A DNA stretch of 5,581 bases from Melioribacteraceae bacterium (GTDB lineage Bacteria > Bacteroidota > Ignavibacteria > Ignavibacteriales > Melioribacteraceae), in contig JAQICK010000126.1 in the NCBI GenBank assembly GCA_027858595.1, positions 1-5,581 on the forward strand, written 5' to 3'. A program made the position numbers and the translations under genes. Below the pieces are notes generated by a model, which was not told the origin of the DNA, made no database searches, and saw nothing but the letters and a program-made list of their open reading frames with translations. Positions 1 to 5,581 of this stretch are shown one piece after another (position 1 is the stretch's first letter; each line of letters begins with the position of its first letter).

Positions 1-121
1 TTCTATACAAAGTGATTTTAAGATTTTCAATAAAATGGGTATATTCTCAGAAGCGAAAACTGTAGCTGACTTATCAAATGAAATTAGTAACGCAATTAAT
101 AGTAAAAATAGAGAGAAATAA
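1..121 (+). CDS. C-terminal end of an unrecognised protein (5' partial)
   Basis: The frame starting at base 2 is open to a TAA at 119-121 and gives 39 residues, beginning SIQSDFKIFNKMGIFSEAKT and ending in a lysine/asparagine-rich tail. It is read as coding because the stop lies one base before the coaX start codon, the usual spacing of cotranscribed genes. The other two plus-strand frames do not give a better alternative: one hits TGA at 13-15, and the other is the non-native upstream extension of coaX. The tail looks like an amphipathic helix at the end of a soluble enzyme. I do not recognise the family. BirA is a frequent coaX neighbour, but the fragment does not resemble the C-terminal domain of BirA. 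The start and most of the gene lie outside the window. Confidence 0.65.
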   Translation, partial: SIQSDFKIFNKMGIFSEAKTVADLSNEISNAINSKNREK

Positions 122-122
122 T

Positions 123-893
123 ATGTTACTTACAATCGACTTAGGAAACTCGCAATTATATGGTGGGGTTTATGATGAAGAAAAATTAATACTTCAATTT
201 AGAAAGTTTAACCGTCACCAATATTCATCGGATGAAATAGGACTTTTTCTAAATTCTGTTCTGCGAGAAAATAATATTGTTCCAGAAAATATTTCTCAAA
301 TTTCAATTTGCAGTGTTGTTCCACAGGCAAACCATGCAATTATAAATGGATGCAGAAAGTATTTTGATGTGGACCCATTTATTTTAAAACCTGGTGCAAA
401 AACTGGATTAAAAATTAAATATAAAAACCCAGCCGAAGTGGGTGCAGATAGAATTATCAACGCAATTGCAGGTTATAACTTATTTCCAAACACAAATCTT
501 ATAATTGTTGATTTTGGAACTGCCACAACTTTTTGTGTAATTACAAAAGACAAAGAATATCTTGGGGGAATTATATTACCAGGTATTAACATTTCAATGG
601 AGTCACTAGAAAGAAATGCAGCACAATTGCCAAAAGTTGAGATAAAGGGAATGAGCAAAGTAATTGGAAAAACGACTCAAGAATCAATACAGAGTGGCTT
701 ATATTTTGGGCAAATAGGCATGATAAAAGAGATTAAGCAAAGAATAATTAGAGAAGCATTTAAAGACGAAAAAGCTATTGTTATTGGAACTGGTGGGTTT
801 TCAAATATGTTTAGAGATGCAGGATTGTTCGATGAAATAATTCCAACCCTTGTTTTACAAGGGCTTAAATATACTATAGAACTAAATAAGTAA
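123..893 (+). CDS. coaX: Type III pantothenate kinase
   Basis: This cytoplasmic enzyme phosphorylates pantothenate with ATP to 4'-phosphopantothenate, the first step of coenzyme A synthesis. The 256-residue protein has the usual family length and all the ASKHA-fold signatures: DLGNS at residues 6-10 (phosphate-binding loop), GADR at 107-110 with the probable catalytic Asp109, DFGTATT at 130-136, GGIILPG at 148-154 (family GG-x-I-x-PG motif) and TGG at 223-225. Family members are typically dependent on a monovalent cation and insensitive to CoA feedback; this is family knowledge, not seen here. An in-frame ATG at 78 would add 15 residues overlapping the preceding gene. I chose ATG 123 because the DxGN motif then sits at the very N-terminus, as in the family, and because a weak purine-rich AGAGAGA (110-116) precedes it by 6 bases. 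The one-base gap to the upstream stop suggests an operon. Nothing in the reading frame looks broken. Confidence 0.96.
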   Translation: MLLTIDLGNSQLYGGVYDEEKLILQFRKFNRHQYSSDEIGLFLNSVLRENNIVPENISQISICSVVPQANHAIINGCRKYFDVDPFILKPGAKTGLKIKYKNPAEVGADRIINAIAGYNLFPNTNLIIVDFGTATTFCVITKDKEYLGGIILPGINISMESLERNAAQLPKVEIKGMSKVIGKTTQESIQSGLYFGQIGMIKEIKQRIIREAFKDEKAIVIGTGGFSNMFRDAGLFDEIIPTLVLQGLKYTIELNK

Positions 894-934
894 ATATGAT
901 TGTAGTGGATCTGCATTTCTGTACACAACAAAAT

Positions 935-965
935 TAGAATTTGCTGTAATCTTAATTCTATTTTT
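935..965 (+). terminator. Weak candidate terminator after coaX
   Basis: TAGAATT (935-941) and AATTCTA (954-960) form a perfect 7-bp inverted repeat around a 12-base loop, followed directly by TTTTT (961-965). The shape and position, 42 bases after the coaX stop, fit a rho-independent terminator. However, the stem has a single G-C pair and would be unstable. It could be chance in AT-rich DNA. The rest of the 894-1034 gap shows no convincing promoter: TTTG at 940-943 and TATTTTTC at 959-966 resemble Bacteroidota -33/-7 elements, but they are only 15 bases apart, shorter than usual. Confidence 0.3.
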
Positions 966-1034
966 CCATATTAAGTGAACATTATTTAATTTATGTTGTA
1001 TATACGTCATCATTAAAACAAAGTAGGCAATAAA

Positions 1035-2405
1035 ATGAAAAGCAAATTATTTTTCACAATTACTTTACTTTTATTCTCATTTCTATTTTTATCTGCTCAA
1101 GAGAGCAATCAAAAATCTGTTGCAATAACAGTTTACAACAATAATCTTGGAGTTGTTAAAGATCTGCGTTCAATTAATATTGCATCTGGAATTTCCACGA
1201 TTAAATTAACCGATGTTGCCCAACACATTGACCCTACAAGCGTTCATATTGGAATTAACGGTGAGGTGCTTGAGCAAAATTATCAGTATGATTTAGTAAG
1301 TATGGCTAAAATTCTTAGAAAATATTTGGATAAAAATATTCGGTTAATAAATGAAAAGGGTGAATTGTTTGAAGGCAAACTACTTACAGGAAGTAGTACC
1401 CAATTAGTTTTACAGAAGAATGATGGTGGTTTACTAATGTTGCCTAACACTAATAATTATCAAATTTCTGTTGACGAACTTCCCGAAGGATTAATTACAA
1501 AACCAACATTAGTTTGGATGGTTAACTCTCCTAGATCAGGCAAGCAAGATGTAGAGGTTTCGTATCAGACAAAAGGAATGAACTGGCATGCAGAATATGT
1601 TGTGATTCTAAATAAAGATGACACTAAACTTGATTTAAATTCGTGGGTTAGTGTTGACAATAACTCGGGTACAACATTTAAAAATGCAAAGTTAAAATTA
1701 ATTGCAGGGGACGTAAATTTGGTACAACCTCAACAGAATAGATTTTATAAAGGAGAGGCTACGTTTTCAACTATGGATGCTAAACCATCCCAACAATTTG
1801 AAGAAAAATCATTTTTTGAGTATCACATCTATAATTTGCAACGCCCTACAACCCTTAGCAATAGTGAGACAAAACAGATTTCACTTTTTGAGGCTGAAAA
1901 TGTTAATGCAAATAAAAAATATTATTACAAGGGTGGAAGTTACTACAGCAACAATTCAAATGGAAAAGTTGCAGTAATTATTGAGTTTGAGAATAGTGAG
2001 TCAAATAACCTAAGTGTTCCAATGCCAAAAGGAAAAGTTCGAGTTTATAAATCGGACGGTGATGCACTAGAATTTATTGGAGAGGATTTAATAGACCACA
2101 CTTCAAAAAAAGAAAAAATTAAACTAAAAATCGGAGATGCGTTTGATATTGTTGTTAAGGATATTCAAACTGAAAACAATAGAATTTCAGATCGGGCCTA
2201 CGAACAAAATTATGAAATTACAATTAAAAACAAAAAGGATGAAAAAATTGTTGTAGATGTAGAAAGAGCTTTAGGTCTAAATTGGAAAATACTAAGTTCA
2301 TCTTTAGACTTTGAAAAACTTAACTCTCAAAACATTTTATTTAAAGTCCCCGTAAAAACCGAAGGTGAGACTGTTCTTAAATATATAGTACGTTATACTA
2401 ACTAA
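1035..2405 (+). CDS. Secreted DUF4139 domain-containing protein
   Basis: This 456-residue protein belongs to the DUF4139 group (related to the so-called mucoidy inhibitor MuiA-like proteins), whose biochemical function is unknown. Residues 1-21 are a clear signal peptide: Lys2 and Lys4, a long Leu/Phe core, then Ser-Ala-Gln, with cleavage probably after Ala21. No lipobox cysteine is present, so the product is likely periplasmic or exported. The family pattern is easy to follow: a YNNNLGVVKDLRSI strand near 34-47 with IDPTSV at 65-70, then ENYxYDL-like residues at 80-87. WVSVDNNSGTTFKNAKLKLIAGDV (204-227) is the most recognisable block, and a beta-rich C-terminus ends in LKYIVRYTN. Residues about 235-310 are Asn/Tyr-rich and low in complexity (YYYKGGSYYSNNSNG at 296-310), probably a flexible insert. 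The start at ATG 1035 is set by the signal peptide; only a weak TAGG (1024-1027) lies upstream. The gene appears monocistronic, with hairpins on both sides. Confidence 0.88.
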   Translation: MKSKLFFTITLLLFSFLFLSAQESNQKSVAITVYNNNLGVVKDLRSINIASGISTIKLTDVAQHIDPTSVHIGINGEVLEQNYQYDLVSMAKILRKYLDKNIRLINEKGELFEGKLLTGSSTQLVLQKNDGGLLMLPNTNNYQISVDELPEGLITKPTLVWMVNSPRSGKQDVEVSYQTKGMNWHAEYVVILNKDDTKLDLNSWVSVDNNSGTTFKNAKLKLIAGDVNLVQPQQNRFYKGEATFSTMDAKPSQQFEEKSFFEYHIYNLQRPTTLSNSETKQISLFEAENVNANKKYYYKGGSYYSNNSNGKVAVIIEFENSESNNLSVPMPKGKVRVYKSDGDALEFIGEDLIDHTSKKEKIKLKIGDAFDIVVKDIQTENNRISDRAYEQNYEITIKNKKDEKIVVDVERALGLNWKILSSSLDFEKLNSQNILFKVPVKTEGETVLKYIVRYTN

Positions 2406-2423
2406 CGGAAAATAAGATTCATA

Positions 2424-2431
2424 TAATTTTG
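2424..2431 (+). promoter_or_regulatory. Possible Bacteroidota-type -7 promoter element (TAATTTTG)
   Basis: TAATTTTG matches the Bacteroidota -7 consensus TAnnTTTG at every fixed position, and overlaps TATAAT (2422-2427), a perfect sigma70-type -10 hexamer. No matching -33 TTTG or -35 TTGACA is seen at the expected distance upstream (about 2399-2405 reads TAACTAA), so the assignment is tentative. If used, transcription would start near 2437-2440, at the foot of the hairpin at 2436-2463, and read into the SIR2-like gene. Confidence 0.3.
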
Positions 2432-2435
2432 TTAT

Positions 2436-2470
2436 TTTGGAGATGGTTTTTACCATCTCTAAATATTTTT
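2436..2470 (+). terminator. Rho-independent terminator between the DUF4139 and SIR2-like genes
   Basis: TTTGGAGATGGT (2436-2447) pairs with ACCATCTCTAAA (2452-2463) across a TTTT loop. This gives a 12-bp stem with one G-U pair (2439-2460) and a perfect 8-bp core, GAGATGGT/ACCATCTC. TATTTTT (2464-2470) follows at once as the U-tract. It lies 30 bases past the DUF4139 stop and should end that transcript. The reverse strand has no U-run beyond the stem, so it works in the plus direction only. It is odd in ending 7 bases before the next start codon (2478), so it may also act as a leader hairpin or attenuator for the SIR2-like gene. Confidence 0.78.
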
Positions 2471-2477
2471 AAAACAA

Positions 2478-3587
2478 ATGAATAGCAATCTTAAATATCT
2501 TCAGTACCCTGAAAGTAGAGACGTTCTCTTCGTGTTTGGAGCTGGCGCTTCACACCCAGATGGTGTTCCACTACAACGGCATATTCTTCCAATGATTTTG
2601 AATGATGATGAGATTGCAAATTCTGATATTGGCAAAATAGTAATTCAATTTATTAATGATAATTTTGCTTTTGATTCTGCAACAAACGATTATCCACATC
2701 TTGAATCTCTATTTCTTTTTTTAGATCACTTTATTCAGCAAAATGAAAGTTTAAGTAAAACATATACTAACTCAGCAATTCATAAAATAAAAGAGTATTT
2801 AATTAAGTTAATTCATTTTATTGTTAACAAAGAAAGTGATATTAAAAAAAAAACATATCACAAATTTTGGGAAGCAGTTGAGAAACACAACACAAATATT
2901 TCAATAATTACTCTTAACTACGATACCCTTTTAGAGCAAGCTTTTGAATTTATGTTTAAGAGAATTGGTTATCTCGATTACTCATTTCACCTTATGAATT
3001 ATAATAAATCTGCAGAATTAAAACATTTTAACTTTTGGCGCGATCCTCGTCAACCAGTTGAATCTGAGCCACAAATTGATCCAGTTCCTTTTAAGCTTAT
3101 TAAATTACACGGAAGTTTAAATTGGAAGTATTGCAACTGTTGTAACCAAACATTACTAACTCCTTGGGATAGAGAGGTTGATCTAAAAAAAGGGAAACTT
3201 ACTTGGTATTCAAAAAAATCTGACACAAATTATGAATATGTTTGCCCTGTTGATGGAACTGAGTTTGACACATTAATTCTAACTCCTTCATTTGCAAAAA
3301 ACATTAACAGACAAGTTGTAACTCAATTAATTAGTGAAGCCGGAAGAGAAATAAGAATAGCAAAAAAAATAGTCTTTATAGGGTATTCTTTTTCCAATGC
3401 CGATGTTCACGTTCGAGCATTATTCAAAAAACATTTACATCCAGATACCGAAGTAATTGTTATAAATCCACGAAACTCAAAGTCACTTGAGTTAAAGTAC
3501 AAATCTATAGCAATAAATCCTGAATTTATAAATTCTTCTTTTGAAAATTTTGTGGAGGATGAAGACTTACTCAAAAGGGTATTTTAG
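2478..3587 (+). CDS. SIR2-like family protein, probable NAD-binding/NADase, possible phage-defence effector
   Basis: The 369-residue protein carries the sirtuin-fold signatures in order. GAGAS (21-25) is the NAD-binding loop. TLNYDTLLE (145-153) has Asn147 and Asp149 matching the sirtuin NxD. KLHGSLNW (209-216) has His211 at the catalytic His-Gly position. LILTPSFAKN (266-275) and GYSFSNAD (302-309) are typical of the SIR2-like (SIR2_2) branch rather than classical deacetylases. Between them lies a cysteine cluster: Cys219, 221 and 222, then Cys256 followed by Asp259 where a fourth cysteine would be expected. Residues 60-140 are mostly helical, as in this branch. No signal peptide, membrane segment or extra effector or sensor domain is seen. 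Many relatives deplete NAD+ in anti-phage systems, so a defence role is a reasonable inference but not proven. No partner gene is adjacent. The ATG at 2478 has no Shine-Dalgarno; the upstream bases are A-rich. An A10 run lies in codons 123-126. The stop overlaps the converging ClC gene by 4 bases. Confidence 0.85.
   Translation: MNSNLKYLQYPESRDVLFVFGAGASHPDGVPLQRHILPMILNDDEIANSDIGKIVIQFINDNFAFDSATNDYPHLESLFLFLDHFIQQNESLSKTYTNSAIHKIKEYLIKLIHFIVNKESDIKKKTYHKFWEAVEKHNTNISIITLNYDTLLEQAFEFMFKRIGYLDYSFHLMNYNKSAELKHFNFWRDPRQPVESEPQIDPVPFKLIKLHGSLNWKYCNCCNQTLLTPWDREVDLKKGKLTWYSKKSDTNYEYVCPVDGTEFDTLILTPSFAKNINRQVVTQLISEAGREIRIAKKIVFIGYSFSNADVHVRALFKKHLHPDTEVIVINPRNSKSLELKYKSIAINPEFINSSFENFVEDEDLLKRVF
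2844..2853 (+). repeat. A10 homopolymer inside the SIR2-like gene
   Basis: Ten consecutive A residues encode the Lys-Lys-Lys (residues 123-125) and first base of Thr126 of the SIR2-like protein, between the NAD loop and the TLNYD motif. A one-base gain or loss would truncate the protein before its catalytic His211. Runs of this length are prone to replication or transcription slippage, but they also arise by chance in AT-rich genes. Confidence 0.9.
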
Positions 3588-5581
3588 TGAAACTCTTTCT
3601 GAAATTTTTTAATGTGTTCGTCAGAACCAAAAAGCACTAGCAAATCAGTACTTTCAAATTTATATCCAACACTTGGCATTATAACTTTATGATTTTTTTT
3701 ATCCGAGAGTTGAGATTGTTTTTGCTTAATCATTAATATTTCTAACCCAAATTTATTTCTAACCTTTAATTCAAGGACTGTTTTTCCAATAAAACTTCTT
3801 GGAATTCCTTTTTCAATTATTGAATATCCATCCGCTACTTTTGAAATACTTGTTTGGCTAATAGTTCGTAATTCTGTTGCAAAACTATCTTTAACATTCA
3901 TTTTCATGCTGGCTTTATTGAAAGCCGAAATAACATCCTGCCTTTTTATAATTCCAATTATTTTCCCTTCCGTTGATTTTACAGGAAATTGATGAATATT
4001 ACTTTTGCCCAATAATTTAAAAACTAACTCGAGGTTATCGTTCTCGTTTACTATTGTTACTTCAGTCCTGGCAATATCGTGTGCAACTAACATTTTACTT
4101 AGTGTATCGTACTCAGTAATGATAGGCATTATTTCGTTGTCTGTAATTACGCCGTTTATCTCTCCGCTACTATCTAAAGTATAAACTACATTGTGTGGAT
4201 TTTCCATCAACTGACTTACTAATGAGGGAACAGGAAGATTGGATTTTACTGTAAATATCTCTGGCTTCATTACCTCAGAAACTGTGAGTGATACTAAGAT
4301 TGATCTATCACGCCCTGAAGACATTTCAAAGCCCTCATCTTCCAAATGCTTTGCTGTTATTGACCCTTTTAATTTCCATTGTACTATCATTGTACTCATT
4401 ACTACAGCCAGCATTAACGGAAGGATAAAATTATAGTCTTTTGTCATTTCAAATATTATTAATATTGCCGAAATTGGAATTGAATTAATTCCACCGAGCA
4501 TAGCACCCATACCTACCAATACAAAGGTTGTAGTGTTTGCCTCTATTCCTAATGCCTGTAATATCAGTGCAAATAAGTATCCAAATGTTGCACCCATAAA
4601 AAGAGTTGGAGCAAAAATTCCTCCAAATCCTCCTGAGCTTAAAATTAATGGAACCAATATAAACTTCAAGACTAAAAGAATTAATGCAAGCTGCCAGGCA
4701 ATATTTCCGTTTAATAAATTATTAATTGTATCATACCCGATACCAAATATTTCGCTGTGAAAGTAGCCTGCTAAACCAACCAATAGACCAACACTAGACA
4801 TTAAAATCCATTGAGGATATTTTGCTTTTAAATGTTTATTAAATAATTCGTTTATTAGTGATGAATATTTAATAAATAGAAGGGAGATAATACCAGCTGC
4901 AATTCCGAGAATAATAAAAAGATAAAAGTTTTCATACGCCCCAATGCTTGCATCTGTAAAATGGAACGTAGGAGTATTCCCAAGAAAGATACGTGAAATA
5001 ACACTAGCAGTTACTGAGGCAAGTATTAAAGCCGAGAATGTTGCCGTGTGAAAATCATTAAGCAAAACTACTTCGAGAGCAAAAAAGATTCCGCCAAGTG
5101 GAGTATTAAAAACCGCAGAAATTGCTGCACCAGCCCCAGCCGCAGTAAACATACGCTTTCGCTGATCGGATAGATCAAATAATTGAGCTAACTTGCTTGC
5201 AACTCCTCCACCGATTTGAGCCGCAGGGCCTTCAGGACCTACAGTTCCACCAGAACCAATTGAAATTGCCGGAGCAATTGCGTGAAACAATGTTGTTCTA
5301 AAAGGAATATAACCACCACGAGTGGACACAGCCTTTATTACATCTATTACGCCCTTTCGTTTAGCAGTTTTAGGAAAAAGAATAATCATCAAACTTTGAA
5401 GAAGCATTCCAATAATTGGAATTGCAATTACAACTCCAAGTCCGATAAACATAAATTTATTTAATACTAGGTCAAAAAAGAAGTATTGAAAAAAGTGGAT
5501 TAATTTATGAAACAGCACGGCAGCTAAACCAACTGAGGCTCCCGTTATTATTGCGAGAACCAAAAAGAGAGTATATTCTGG
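3584..5581 (-). CDS. ClC-family chloride channel/transporter with CBS pair and RCK_C (TrkA-C) tail (N-terminus outside window)
   Basis: This inner-membrane ClC protein moves chloride or a similar anion. The frame stays open to the window edge (first visible residues PEYTLFLVLAIITG), so the 5' end is missing. The TTG at 5561-5563 lies inside the first membrane helix and is not the real start. Numbering from that codon, the ClC domain spans about 1-400. It has GPEGP at 109-113 with the gating Glu111, GGIFAP at 314-319 and Tyr377 (EMTKDY), matching E. coli Glu148, GIFAP and Tyr445. The usual GSGIP motif is replaced by RKGVID (69-74). The internal proton glutamate (E. coli Glu203) is Val165, as in channel-type members, so passive conduction is likelier than H+ exchange. 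Two CBS domains follow (about 428-482 and 492-550), then an RCK_C domain (about 575-659). These soluble tails usually bind adenine nucleotides or similar ligands and gate transport. The gene converges on the SIR2-like gene, with stop codons overlapping at 3584-3587. Confidence 0.93.
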   Translation of the reverse strand, partial: PEYTLFLVLAIITGASVGLAAVLFHKLIHFFQYFFFDLVLNKFMFIGLGVVIAIPIIGMLLQSLMIILFPKTAKRKGVIDVIKAVSTRGGYIPFRTTLFHAIAPAISIGSGGTVGPEGPAAQIGGGVASKLAQLFDLSDQRKRMFTAAGAGAAISAVFNTPLGGIFFALEVVLLNDFHTATFSALILASVTASVISRIFLGNTPTFHFTDASIGAYENFYLFIILGIAAGIISLLFIKYSSLINELFNKHLKAKYPQWILMSSVGLLVGLAGYFHSEIFGIGYDTINNLLNGNIAWQLALILLVLKFILVPLILSSGGFGGIFAPTLFMGATFGYLFALILQALGIEANTTTFVLVGMGAMLGGINSIPISAILIIFEMTKDYNFILPLMLAVVMSTMIVQWKLKGSITAKHLEDEGFEMSSGRDRSILVSLTVSEVMKPEIFTVKSNLPVPSLVSQLMENPHNVVYTLDSSGEINGVITDNEIMPIITEYDTLSKMLVAHDIARTEVTIVNENDNLELVFKLLGKSNIHQFPVKSTEGKIIGIIKRQDVISAFNKASMKMNVKDSFATELRTISQTSISKVADGYSIIEKGIPRSFIGKTVLELKVRNKFGLEILMIKQKQSQLSDKKNHKVIMPSVGYKFESTDLLVLFGSDEHIKKFQKEFH

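Noticed and set aside
473..931. Two minus-strand open frames (473-658 and 677-931) opposite coaX
   Set aside because: Both lie largely or wholly antisense to a well-supported coaX, show no domain-like pattern and have no start signal; they are products of AT-rich codon use.
998..1005. GTATATAC palindrome upstream of the DUF4139 gene as an operator
   Set aside because: An 8-bp A/T-rich palindrome is expected by chance, it does not extend outward and there is no second copy or neighbouring regulator.
1777..1977. Plus-strand open frame in another phase within the DUF4139 gene
   Set aside because: It lies wholly inside a strongly supported gene and its translation has no recognisable pattern.
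3693..3700. T8 run (A8 in the ClC coding strand) as a phase-variation tract
   Set aside because: It is shorter than the A10 run, lies near the 3' end of the gene in a lysine-rich loop, and is unremarkable for DNA this AT-rich.
4239..5464. Plus-strand open frames at 4239-4436, 4533-4760 and 5282-5464 opposite the ClC gene
   Set aside because: They are antisense shadows of conserved ClC/CBS coding sequence and have no ribosome-binding site or family resemblance.
5561..5563. TTG as the start codon of the ClC protein
   Set aside because: The frame stays open to the window edge with membrane-helix-like residues before this codon, and family proteins have more sequence upstream, so the true start lies beyond the window.
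1..5581. CRISPR array, insertion sequence, tRNA, attachment site or retron-like element
   Set aside because: No regularly spaced repeats, terminal inverted repeats, transposase motifs or tRNA-like arms were seen on either strand by eye.

Overview
The window is strongly AT-rich and comes from a bacterium that looks like a member of the Bacteroidota/Ignavibacteriota (FCB) group. Clues are the A/T-rich codon use, start codons with weak or no Shine-Dalgarno sequence, a secretion signal ending in Ser-Ala-Gln, and a possible TAnnTTTG-type promoter element. This assignment is an inference from style and gene families; the window holds no taxonomic marker gene. It reads as a chromosomal stretch: no transposase, integrase, phage gene, CRISPR array, tRNA or rRNA was seen.

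Layout, left to right. (1) Bases 1-121 hold the last codons of an unrecognised plus-strand gene. One base later comes coaX (123-893), the type III pantothenate kinase that opens coenzyme A synthesis; the two are probably cotranscribed. (2) A 141-bp gap holds a weak AT-rich hairpin with a T-run. (3) At 1035-2405 lies a secreted DUF4139-family protein of unknown function. (4) A strong 12-bp terminator hairpin (2436-2470) follows, ending only 7 bases before the next start codon. (5) At 2478-3587 lies a stand-alone SIR2-like protein with the NAD-binding and catalytic motifs intact. Such proteins are often NAD-consuming effectors of phage defence. (6) On the minus strand, converging on it with overlapping stop codons, is a ClC-type chloride channel/transporter fused to two CBS domains and an RCK_C (TrkA-C) domain. 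It runs off the right edge, so its N-terminus is missing.

The genes do not form an obvious single pathway. coaX and the ClC gene are housekeeping or ion homeostasis genes, the DUF4139 gene is a cell-envelope orphan, and the SIR2-like gene is the one accessory-looking element. The most interesting points are the SIR2-like gene's odd promoter/terminator arrangement, its A10 homopolymer, its altered zinc-ribbon motif, and the ligand-sensing tail and non-canonical ion-site residues of the ClC protein. I did not find convincing evidence for a new multi-gene system.
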